Shown here one piece after another: positions 56,577 to 64,000 of a stretch of DNA of 64,000 nucleotides. The notes beneath the pieces were generated by a model that was not told the DNA's origin, made no database searches, and saw nothing but the letters and a program-made list of their open reading frames with translations. The translations under genes and the position numbers were made by a program. How positions within the stretch are numbered: the stretch's first letter is position 1; each line of letters opens with the position of its first letter. The stretch covers positions 1-64,000 of the forward strand of contig CAZQVN010000004.1 of NCBI GenBank assembly GCA_964596775.1, written 5' to 3'. This DNA is from CAZQVN01 sp964596775 (GTDB lineage: Bacteria; Eisenbacteria; RBG-16-71-46; JABDJR01; JAWXBZ01).

Positions 56577-58472
56577 TTCGACCTCAGGACCGACGTCTAT
56601 TCGCTCGGCGTGATCCTCTACGAAATGCTGACCGGACGGCTCCCCCACGAGCTGAACCGGAACCAGCTCGTGGAGTCGCTGCGCATCATCGGCCAGGATC
56701 CGCCGCGCCCGCCGTCGCAGTTCGATCGCGCCCTGGCGGGCGACCTCGAGACGATCCTGCTCAAGGCCCTGGAAAAGTCGGCGGACCGGCGCTACCAGAG
56801 CGTTTCCGCGTTCACCGATGACCTGCGCCGCTACCTGGGCGACCTTCCCATCGAGGCGCGCCCGCCGACGCTGGCGTACCAGCTGCGCAAGCTGGCCCGG
56901 CGCCACCGCACCGCGGCCCTTCTGGGCGCCGCACTGGTGCTGGCGGTGTTCCTCGGTGCGGCCGGAACGACGGTGGGAATGCTGAAGGCCCGGGCCGCCG
57001 CCGCCGAAGCCCGCCAGGAGGCCGAGACGGCGGAGCAGGCGCTCCTGTTCATGGAACGCCTGTTCCGGGTTTCGAACCCCGGCGAGGCCCGGGGAAACTC
57101 CATTACGGCCCGCGAACTCCTGGACGCCGGCGCGGCCCGCATCGACACGAGCCTCGTCGACGAACCCATGGTGCGCGGACGGCTGCTCGGCGTGATGGGC
57201 GAGGTCTATCGCAACCTGGGACTCTATGCGCAGGCGCGCCCCCTGCTGGAGCAGGCCCTGGACCTGAGAAAGGCAACGCTGCCGCCGGACGACCCGAGAA
57301 CCGCGACGAGCGCGTACGTTCTCGCCGGCCTCTGCCGGCGTCTTGGTGAATATGACCTGGCCCGGACCCACTACCGGACTTCGCTGTCCATCCGGGAGAA
57401 AAGCTTCGGGCCGGACCATCCGGATGTGGCGGCGAGTCTCACCGGACTCGCCAACATTCTCCTGCAGACCGGGGACTATGCAGGAGCCCGCCCGCTCTAC
57501 GAACGCTGCCTCGCCATCGTGGAAAAGAGCAAGGGCCCGGACCATCCCGACCTGGCCATCTACCTGTCCAACCTGGCCCTGCTCGACCGGGCGACGAACA
57601 ACTTCGCTCACGCCCGGGTTCTCGCGGAACGCGCGGTGGCGATACAGGAAAAGGCGCTCGGCCCCGAGCACCCCGATCTGACCTACGACCTGATCAGCCT
57701 TGGCGCGGCGCTTCGGGGGTTGCAGGACTACGACGAAGCCAGGCGGGTTCTCGAACGAACGCTGGCCATCCAGGAAAGGGCCCTGGGGACGAATCATCCG
57801 GACGTCGCCGAGACGCTCACGGAGATCGGCATGTGCCACTACCATCTTGGAGATCTCGCCGTCAGCCGGCCCCTTCTGGATCGCGCGGAACGCATCTTCG
57901 TGACCACGCTCGGGGAGACGAATCTCTACACCGCGGTGATCCGGGACAACATCTCCCTCGTGCTGCGCGATGAAGGCAAGCTGGACTCGGCCATGGTCCT
58001 GTCCACGCGGGCCCTCCGCATCTTCGAAGACCTCGGCGAACCCGATCATCCGGGGGTGGGCCTGGTGCTGGAACACATGGCCACGCATCAGCTCAGGGCG
58101 GGGCGTCATCGGGATGCCCTCGACCTGTTCGACCGCTCGTACCGGATCCGGAAGACCGCGCTGGGCGCGAGGTCGCTCGAAGCCGTCACGACGCTGCGCT
58201 TCATTCTGGAAGGCTGTTCCCCGGTTCTCGAACACACGCGCCGCCGCGACCTCTACAGCGAGATCGCGGCGGCGCTCGGAAGCCCGGTTCCGGACTGGGC
58301 CGATTCGAGTTGGTCCGACTTCATGACGAAGGGCGCCACGGAGCTCGTGGACGGTGGAGAACCCGACAGCGCCGCGGTCCTCCTGGAAAGCCGCCGCCGG
58401 CTGGTGGAGCACCTGCGGTCGGGCCGACCCGCCTCGATCGAGGGGACGGCCGGCGGTACCGGACTTCGCTGA
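56577..58472 (+). pseudogene. 5-prime-truncated Ser/Thr kinase with TPR repeats
   Basis: The recognisable sequence starts mid-kinase with DLRTDVYSLGVILYEMLTG (subdomain IX), so the G-loop, catalytic HRD and DFG are absent. The C-lobe end, a TM helix (RTAALLGAALVLAVFLGAAGTTVGM) and about nine TPRs follow (for example YRNLGLYAQARPLLEQALDL, SLSIREKSFGPDHPDV repeats), 631 codons in all. The remainder resembles the kinase at 48113-51007 in organisation. No proper start exists; internal ATG 56625 would make only a non-catalytic protein. Either a rearranged pseudogene or an assembly chimera at about 56575. Confidence 0.8.
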
Positions 58473-58544
58473 AAACAACACCTTGTCAGTCGACCAACCC
58501 GGAGCCCGCGGGGCTCCGCGCCGGCCCCTCCCGGCTCGCCCGTA

Positions 58545-58949
58545 TCAGGCGCCGGGAACAACCTCGTAACCATTCTCCGCAAAATCCGGATCGAGGGCCA
58601 GAGCCGTCCGGATCCCTTCCTGGTCCATGAGCAGGAAACTCGTGACGTCCACAAGGCTCAGCTTCCGGTGATCCGTCTTCAGCAACCGCTCCACGGCCTG
58701 GCGATGCACGCCCGCATCGATCCAGCGGACGTTCACGAGCGGTACCAGGCTCCGCTGAAAATCGCGCACGGCATCCATCCCGAACCGGCTCTGGAGGAGC
58801 GCGTGCGTTTCCACGAGGACGTAATTGGACGTGACCAGGCTCGTGCCGCTTTGGGTCGATTCCCGCCAGTGCTTCGCAACACCTTCATGCCCGGCCTCAT
58901 CCTGGACGAGCAGGGCATAGAACGCCGACGTGTCCACGAAGACGCTCAC
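58545..58949 (-). CDS. VapC-like PIN-domain toxin
   Basis: 134 residues, standard VapC length. Metal-binding acids are Asp6 (FVDTSAF), Glu47 (VLVETHA), Asp101 (SLVDVTSF) and the Asp119/Asp121 pair near the C-terminus (LALDPDF), so a complete Mg2+ ribonuclease site is likely. The start is GTG 58949, overlapping the antitoxin stop by 4 bp (GTGA). Second VapBC module in the window, unrelated in sequence to the one at 25465. Confidence 0.88.
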   Translation of the reverse strand: MSVFVDTSAFYALLVQDEAGHEGVAKHWRESTQSGTSLVTSNYVLVETHALLQSRFGMDAVRDFQRSLVPLVNVRWIDAGVHRQAVERLLKTDHRKLSLVDVTSFLLMDQEGIRTALALDPDFAENGYEVVPGA

Positions 58950-59203
58950 TTCCTGAAGGCCTCGCCCAGCAGGTCATCGTGATCCCGTCCGGCATGCGGC
59001 GCCTTGTCGGGGTGCCTGTACTTTCCGATGACGGAGTGCGCATCACGGACGAGGTCCCGCCGGTCCGACGCCGCCTCCTCGGCGGTCAGTGCCGCCTCGA
59101 CACAACGGCGGACGGCCTCGGAAAACGAGATCCCCTTGCGCTGCGCCCAGCGTTTCAGCCAGGCGTGCTGGGTTTCCGTAAGCTGTATTTGGGTACGCAT
59201 CAT
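58946..59203 (-). CDS. VapB-like ribbon-helix-helix antitoxin
   Basis: 85 residues. The RHH core is MRTQIQLTETQHAWLKRWAQRKGISFSEAVRR, where TQIQL forms the DNA-binding strand; the C-terminal HPDKAPHAGRDHDDLLGEAF is the likely toxin-binding tail. It is first in a two-gene minus-strand operon. ATG 59200 is an alternative to 59203. Two perfect palindromes upstream (59213-59225 and 59231-59242) are probable autoregulatory operators. Confidence 0.86.
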   Translation of the reverse strand: MMRTQIQLTETQHAWLKRWAQRKGISFSEAVRRCVEAALTAEEAASDRRDLVRDAHSVIGKYRHPDKAPHAGRDHDDLLGEAFRK

Positions 59204-59212
59204 AATGTAAGT

Positions 59213-59242
59213 GTGATAACATCACTTTCCGATGTCAACATC
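59213..59242 (-). promoter_or_regulatory. Twin palindromic operators of the second VapBC module
   Basis: GTGAT-AAC-ATCAC (59213-59225) and GATGT-CA-ACATC (59231-59242) are perfect palindromes in an A+T-rich island just upstream of the antitoxin start. A TTGACA box (59239-59234 on the minus strand) overlaps the second one. Paired sites at 17-18 bp centre spacing suit cooperative RHH binding. Confidence 0.5.
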
Positions 59243-59314
59243 ATAGTGACCAACGTCATACCCGCCGGGCCGCCCGGGAGCGCAGGATCAAGGTTCAGAA
59301 GGGAGGACTACCCG

Positions 59315-59617
59315 ATGAACTGGTCCGAAGCGCGCCTGCGCACGATCAAGGAGTGGGAAAGGATCCGCGATCACCTGGACGACATCGAACCCGTGGAACT
59401 GCTCACCGAAATCAACGCCATGAACTCGCTCTGCGACAAGGCGGAGGAGGATGCCCACGGTCACGGACGCTGCGGTTACTGCATCGGTTTCCACCAGTTC
59501 GGCGGATGCGAGAGCATCACGGCTGAGTTGAGTCTGGCGGTAGCCGACAAGGACTGGCCGGAAGTGAGGAAACTCGTCCGGGAGTACATGGAAAGGCTTG
59601 AAAAGCTCCAGGTCTGA
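59315..59617 (+). CDS. Small hypothetical protein with Cys/His cluster
   Basis: 100 residues. An AGGGAGGA site supports ATG 59315. The first half is helical and acidic (ARLRTIKEWERIRDHLDDIE), followed by HGHGRCGYCIGFHQFGGC, giving four Cys with the one in NSLCDKAEE plus several His that could bind a metal, and a final charged helix (VRKLVREYMERLEKL). I do not recognise the family. It stands alone between VapBC and a kinase gene. Confidence 0.65.
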   Translation: MNWSEARLRTIKEWERIRDHLDDIEPVELLTEINAMNSLCDKAEEDAHGHGRCGYCIGFHQFGGCESITAELSLAVADKDWPEVRKLVREYMERLEKLQV

Positions 59618-59754
59618 GCGATCGGGGCCCGCGCCGGTCGCGGAACCGGCGGATGCAGAGGCGTCACGTCGCTCGTGTTCCCTTTCACGAACCCGCTTCC
59701 CGTGCCGGTCCTGGATCCCTTTCCTCTCCACGCCCGGGCCGGTATCCTGCCCCC

Positions 59755-62460
59755 ATGCCACGATGCCGGGTCTGCTCCAGCCCCTTCGACGATGCGCAGT
59801 CCGTCTGTCCTGTCTGCGGAAACGCGGTGACCCCCTCCGGGCCCGAGCCTCCCGCCAGGGATCCGTCTCCGCCTCAAGACGCGGACAGCCACCCCTCGCC
59901 GACGCGCGCCCGCACGCAGACGTCCCACGCCCGCCGCGACCCCTCGAGCGCCGTCAGCTCCGGCCGTTTCCTTCCCGGCACGATCCTCGCCGACCGGTAC
60001 CGGATCATCGCACCGCTCGGCAAGGGGGGCATGGGCGAGGTGTACCGCGCGGACGACCTGAAGCTCGGCCAGGCCGTGGCCCTGAAGCTTCTGCCGGAGG
60101 ACTTCAACAGTGACGAGAGCCGCGTCGCGCGGTTCCTCGGCGAGGTCAAGATCGCACGGCGCGTGTCGCACCCGAACGTCTGCCGCGTGTACGACATCGG
60201 CGACGTGGACGGCCAGCACTTCATCTCCATGGAGTACGTGGACGGCGAGGATCTCGCCTCGCTGCTCCGCCGGATCGGGCGGCTGCCCGAGGACAAGGCG
60301 GTGCAGATCGCCCGGGAACTCTGCGCGGGCATGGCCGCCGCGCACGACAAGGGGGTGCTCCACCGCGACCTGAAACCGGCCAACGTGATGATCGACGGCG
60401 AGGGGCGCGTTTCGGTCACCGATTTCGGCCTGGCGGCGATCTCCGGGGAGCTGAGCGAGGACGACGTCCTGTCCGGAACGCCGGCCTACATGGCCCCGGA
60501 ACAGCTGGCCGGATCCGATGCTTCGGTCAAAAGCGACATCTACGCGCTCGGCCTGATCCTCTACGAGATGCTCACCGGAAAACGCGCGTACGACGGGCAC
60601 AGCCTGGCGGACATGTCGCGGCTGCACCGGGACTCGACGCCGGCCACCCCGTCCAGCGTGACGCCGGGCCTCGACCCGCTGGTGGAGCGCGTCGTGATGC
60701 GCTGTCTTGATCCTGATCCGCAAAAGCGCCCGGCGTCGGCGCTCCAGGTGGCCGCCGCGTTGCCCGGCGGCGACCCGCTGGCGGCTGCGCTGGCCGCGGG
60801 AGAAACGCCGTCGCCGCAGATGGTGGCGGCGGCCGGATCCACGGAGGGGATGAACCCCCGGACCGCATGGCTCTGCCTCGGCGGCATCCTCGCCGGCATC
60901 CTGCTGATCTCCCTGATGGCCGGCCGGTCGTATCTCGTCTACCGGGCGCCGATCGGCAAGCCGCCGGCGGTCATGGCGGAGCGGGCCAGGGCCGTGGCCG
61001 CGAGCCTCGGATACACCGATCCGGCCCGGGACGAGATTTCCGGCCTGGCCACGGACCAGGACTATCTGCGCCATCGTCTCCGCCGCGCGAACCGCGAACC
61101 CTTCGCGCCCTACCCGACGATCTTTCGCTACTGGTACCGCTCCAGCCCGCGGAACCTCGTGCCCGTCGACCTGTCGAACCGACCCGACTACAGCGACCCG
61201 CCGGTGGTCGTGTCCGGGATGAGGAACGTCGTGCTCGACGCCGACGGGCATCTCCTCTCCTTGCTCGCGGTGCCCCCGCAGCGCGACACGACCGGAAGCG
61301 GCGCGGTCGATCCGGACTGGGAACCGCTCTTTGCCGCGGCCGGCCTCGATGCCGGGGCGTTCACGCCCGCCCCGCCGCAGTGGAACTTTACGGTGGCCGC
61401 GGACACCCGGGCCGCCTGGGTCGGAAATCATCCGCGCGTCGGCAACATGCCGGTGCGCCTCGAAGCCGCGGCGTGGAAGGGGCAGGCCGTGGCCTTCGAC
61501 ATCATCTGGCCCTGGTCCCGCCCTTCGCGGATGGAATCCCGGGCGGAGCGCGGATCGGAAAGGCTGGCCCGCCTCCTCAACGTGGCCATCTTCCTCGTGG
61601 TCCTCGTGCTCAGCGCCCTGGTGGCGGTGCGGAACGTGCGCCGCGGGCGGACGGACCGGCCGGGGGCGGTCCGGCTCGGCATCTTCATGGCGGCCACCCA
61701 GTTCCTGGCGTGGCTCGTCAACGCACATCACATGGTCGACGACGCGGAGCTCGCCCTGTTCGTCGAGAGCCTGGCCCAGTCCCTGTTCATGTTCGGCATG
61801 GCGGCGCTCTTCTACCTGGCCATCGAACCGTACGTCCGCCGCCTCTACCCCACCCGGATCATCACATGGGTGCGTGTCCTCGAGGGGCGCTTCCGCGACC
61901 CGCAGGTGGGGCGCGACATTCTCATCGGATGCCTCTGCGGCACGATCATCGCGCTGAGCATCGCCGCCCGCAGCTGGATCCCGGGCGTCGTCGGGCCCGA
62001 TCCGGACATTTCGGCGCTGTTGACGAGCCCCGCCCGGACCATTGCGATCCTGTTGAGCTACACCCAGAGTTCCGTCTTCAACGGGCTCGTGATCATGGCG
62101 CTGTACCTGATCTTCCGGGTCCTGCTGCGCCGGGAATCCCTGGCGATGGGCGTGGCCGCGGCCCTGCTGACCGTCATCATCATCGGCGGCGTCGGATCCA
62201 CGATTCCGGACATGGCGGCCGCGGTCGTGTTCACCGCGATGCTCCTGACCCTTCTGCTGCGCTTCGGCCTGCTGTCGGCGATCGCCGGTTTCCTGATGAT
62301 GCTCCTGGCGAACAACTTTCCCGTGGCGCTCGGCCAGAGCAACTGGATGATGCCCCAGGCAGTCGTCGTTCAACTTCTGGCGGTGGGACTGGCGGTCTAC
62401 GCGTTCGTCACCGCGCTCGGCAAACGGAAGGCGTTCAGGGATTCGGTGCTGGACGAGTAG
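59755..62460 (+). CDS. Zinc-ribbon Ser/Thr protein kinase with multi-pass membrane domain
   Basis: 901 residues. The N-terminus is a short zinc ribbon (CRVCSSPF and CPVCGNAV), then a Pro/Ser-rich linker. The Hanks-type kinase about 78-335 is complete: LGKGGMGEVYRA G-loop, VALKLL Lys, VLHRDLKPANVM, VTDFGLAAI, YMAPEQ. A TM helix about 366-384 is followed by a roughly 200-residue presumably periplasmic region (RYWYRSSPRNLVPVDLSN) and a C-terminal block of about 8 TM helices (from LLNVAIFLVVLVLSALVAV to the end). This resembles a sensor kinase reading membrane or periplasmic state. The membrane block is unlike common kinase tails. ATG 59755 precedes the ribbon directly. Confidence 0.9.
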   Translation: MPRCRVCSSPFDDAQSVCPVCGNAVTPSGPEPPARDPSPPQDADSHPSPTRARTQTSHARRDPSSAVSSGRFLPGTILADRYRIIAPLGKGGMGEVYRADDLKLGQAVALKLLPEDFNSDESRVARFLGEVKIARRVSHPNVCRVYDIGDVDGQHFISMEYVDGEDLASLLRRIGRLPEDKAVQIARELCAGMAAAHDKGVLHRDLKPANVMIDGEGRVSVTDFGLAAISGELSEDDVLSGTPAYMAPEQLAGSDASVKSDIYALGLILYEMLTGKRAYDGHSLADMSRLHRDSTPATPSSVTPGLDPLVERVVMRCLDPDPQKRPASALQVAAALPGGDPLAAALAAGETPSPQMVAAAGSTEGMNPRTAWLCLGGILAGILLISLMAGRSYLVYRAPIGKPPAVMAERARAVAASLGYTDPARDEISGLATDQDYLRHRLRRANREPFAPYPTIFRYWYRSSPRNLVPVDLSNRPDYSDPPVVVSGMRNVVLDADGHLLSLLAVPPQRDTTGSGAVDPDWEPLFAAAGLDAGAFTPAPPQWNFTVAADTRAAWVGNHPRVGNMPVRLEAAAWKGQAVAFDIIWPWSRPSRMESRAERGSERLARLLNVAIFLVVLVLSALVAVRNVRRGRTDRPGAVRLGIFMAATQFLAWLVNAHHMVDDAELALFVESLAQSLFMFGMAALFYLAIEPYVRRLYPTRIITWVRVLEGRFRDPQVGRDILIGCLCGTIIALSIAARSWIPGVVGPDPDISALLTSPARTIAILLSYTQSSVFNGLVIMALYLIFRVLLRRESLAMGVAAALLTVIIIGGVGSTIPDMAAAVVFTAMLLTLLLRFGLLSAIAGFLMMLLANNFPVALGQSNWMMPQAVVVQLLAVGLAVYAFVTALGKRKAFRDSVLDE

Positions 62461-62475
62461 CCGGCAAACGGGAAA

Positions 62476-62510
62476 CCCCTCCGGTCCGGAGACCGAAGGG
62501 GCTTCCTTTT
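62476..62510 (+). terminator. Intrinsic terminator between convergent genes
   Basis: Nested stem: CCCCT/AGGGG (62476-62480 with 62497-62501) and CGGTC/GACCG (62482-62486 with 62491-62495) around a CGGA loop, then CTTCCTTTT. It lies 15 bp after the kinase stop. Confidence 0.82.
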
Positions 62511-62592
62511 CTATCGAAACTCCGGCGGCGGCGCGGTCCGGCACGCACTTCGCGCCGGTTCCCGGTGACCTCCTTCCGCGCGCCGCGGACGA

Positions 62593-64000
62593 TTACTCCA
62601 CCACCACCATCTTGACCGAACGCGTCTCGCCGCCGGCCGCCATCCGCGCCAGGTAGACTCCCGAACCCAGCGGACGTCCGTCATCGGAACGCAGGTCGAA
62701 CGTGACGGAATGCGACCCGGCGCTTTCCGCCCGGTCCACGAGCGTCCGCACGCGACCCCCGTTGATGCCGTAGATCTCGAACACCACGGATCCGGGCGCG
62801 GGGAGCGCGTATTCGAAGACGGCCCGCTGCCGCACCGGATTGGCCCCGACAAGACGCAGGCTGAGGATTCGACCGCGGGGCGAAACGCTGGTCACGCCCA
62901 CGAGCCGCTCGGTGCCGTCCCGGAACACTCCGACGAGGCGGTAGTGCATGGATTCGACCGGTTGATCGATCCGGTCGCGCCAGGTGAACGCCCCGCCTGA
63001 TCCCATGCGGATCGGTTCCCGGGTCACCCGTTCGGGCGCGTCCGGTCCGGTGCCGCGGTTGATGTGGAAACCGGTGATGTCGTGGGAGTGGCTTGTCCAC
63101 GACAGCTCGACGCCGCCGTGCACGGCCACCGCCGCCAGTTCCACCGCGAGCTCTCCGGGAACGGGATTATCGCAGCCCACGTTCGTCGTGCACGACGCGG
63201 CCAGCGAGGAGTTGTCCTGGGCCACCACGCTGAACGTGATCACGTCGCTCATGTCCGGCCGGCACTGCGGATCCATCCGCACGGTCACGTTCACCGGGGC
63301 CGAGCCGCCGGGAGCCACCGGCCCGACCGGTCCGACCGTCGGACCGCCGAGCAGCCAGTTGTTCTCGTCCGTGACCGTAACCAGGAACGTCCGGCTCACG
63401 GTGGACGGGTTGTTCACCGTGAACGTGAGCGGGTAGTCGATCGGAGTACTCGGCGGGATGACCGGAGGCGCCGTGAAGTCCGCCGGGCAGGCGACGGTGG
63501 GCGGGGCGCAGGCCCCGTTGCCGACCACCTGGTAGGCACCGGAGTTCGTCACGTCGAGAGGCGCAAACGCCGCGGGAGATCCCGGACAGACGCCGGCCAC
63601 CTGCCGGCAGTCGGCATTGACGGCGGTCAGCGTCTGGCCCGCGGTCGGGTTGCCGACCTTGCTCTTCTGTATCCAGATGCAGATCTCCCCGTCGTTGTTG
63701 ACGGTAAAGTGGTCCGCCGGGCCGTCCTGCACCGAGCCGGTCGTGAAGTGCCCGTAGTCCGCGGACAGCCCCCCGGTGGCGCAGTTGACCACGCGGACAT
63801 AGTAGCGGCCGAACCCGCCCGGAGTGTCCCAGATCACCCGCCAGAACGTGTTCGGCGGCAGCGCCGACGTGTCGAGGTCCTGGACCTTGATCCGCCAGAG
63901 CAGAAGGTTGGCGCCCCGGGGATCGCCGAACGGCTCGGCCAGGGACACCTCCTGGATGTTCGAGGCCGGCGACGGCGCGGGAGGAACGTCCTCGGCGTCC
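62593..64000 (-). CDS. Secreted FlgD-tagged protein, 5-prime end beyond the window
   Basis: At least 469 codons, open to the right edge, so the signal peptide is not visible. Internal part: NIQEVSLAEPFGDPRGANLLLWRIKVQDL, a beta-rich lectin- or pre-peptidase-like module (FWRVIWDTPGGFGRYYVRV), an Ig-like region (PPVIPPSTPIDYPLTFTV; NNWLLGGPTVGPVGP), an Fn3-like module (VELSWTSHSHDITGFHINRG) and the FlgD-like domain (GANPVRQRAVFEYAL, YGINGGRVRTL, GSHSVTFDLRSDDG, GVYLARM; terminal VVVE). Subtilase-type secreted proteins of these lineages often carry such tails, but the catalytic part is off-window. Confidence 0.75.
   Translation of the reverse strand, partial: DAEDVPPAPSPASNIQEVSLAEPFGDPRGANLLLWRIKVQDLDTSALPPNTFWRVIWDTPGGFGRYYVRVVNCATGGLSADYGHFTTGSVQDGPADHFTVNNDGEICIWIQKSKVGNPTAGQTLTAVNADCRQVAGVCPGSPAAFAPLDVTNSGAYQVVGNGACAPPTVACPADFTAPPVIPPSTPIDYPLTFTVNNPSTVSRTFLVTVTDENNWLLGGPTVGPVGPVAPGGSAPVNVTVRMDPQCRPDMSDVITFSVVAQDNSSLAASCTTNVGCDNPVPGELAVELAAVAVHGGVELSWTSHSHDITGFHINRGTGPDAPERVTREPIRMGSGGAFTWRDRIDQPVESMHYRLVGVFRDGTERLVGVTSVSPRGRILSLRLVGANPVRQRAVFEYALPAPGSVVFEIYGINGGRVRTLVDRAESAGSHSVTFDLRSDDGRPLGSGVYLARMAAGGETRSVKMVVVE

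Overview
The window is high-GC bacterial DNA, almost certainly from a metagenome-assembled genome: it carries a 100-N scaffold gap at 18224-18323 flanked by an exact 55-bp duplication. The lineage is inferred, not proven. At least nine genes encode secreted proteins ending in a FlgD/T9SS-type Ig-like C-terminal domain (FDxxGRxV ... G.H...WDG ... G.YF.RL), alongside right-handed beta-helix, cohesin-like and dockerin-like modules, TPR-bearing Ser/Thr kinases and an ECF sigma factor. This mix is typical of FCB-group or neighbouring uncultured phyla (for example Candidatus Eisenbacteria or Krumholzibacteriota). No rRNA, tRNA, CRISPR array or transposase gene was seen.

Left part (1-8485): a repeat element, a plus-strand glycosyltransferase cluster (GT9-GT2-GT2) and a convergent, tightly overlapped minus-strand operon of S9 peptidase, alkyltransferase-like protein, DUF885 zinc-peptidase-like protein and GT9. 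At 8653-16071 are three related secreted proteins combining beta-helix, cohesin-like, dockerin-like and FlgD-like modules. They are followed by two tandem Kup potassium transporters (16326-20482), a Rof-like Rho antiterminator, a small membrane protein and a DinB protein.

Middle (22145-31245): a secreted protein with a duplicated unrecognised domain, a spondin remnant, a Rieske/flavin-reductase fusion, a VapBC module, a frameshifted single-domain relative of the duplicated protein, and a minus-strand operon of histone-deacetylase-like amidohydrolase, MFS exporter, histidine phosphatase and OXA-type class D beta-lactamase. From 31246 to 44608 are a 1398-residue propeller/beta-helix protein, a cytochrome c lipoprotein, a short SucA, and a cluster of beta-helix secreted proteins. 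Two of the leaders here share a structured RNA-like element.

Right part (44808-64000): a hydrolase-fold protein lacking its nucleophile, aspartate kinase, a nucleotidyltransferase/small-protein module, a TPR Ser/Thr kinase divergent from an ECF sigma factor, another FlgD-tagged protein, a second full copy of the repeat element, HflK/HflC, a cupin, an abrupt head-to-head junction of two truncated genes at about 56575, a second VapBC module, a zinc-ribbon/multi-TM Ser/Thr kinase, and the 3-prime part of a further FlgD-tagged protein cut by the window edge.

The genes suggest a cell that invests in exported repeat-rich surface proteins, envelope glycosylation and Ser/Thr phospho-signalling. Several remnants and junctions point to frequent rearrangement, or in places to assembly error.
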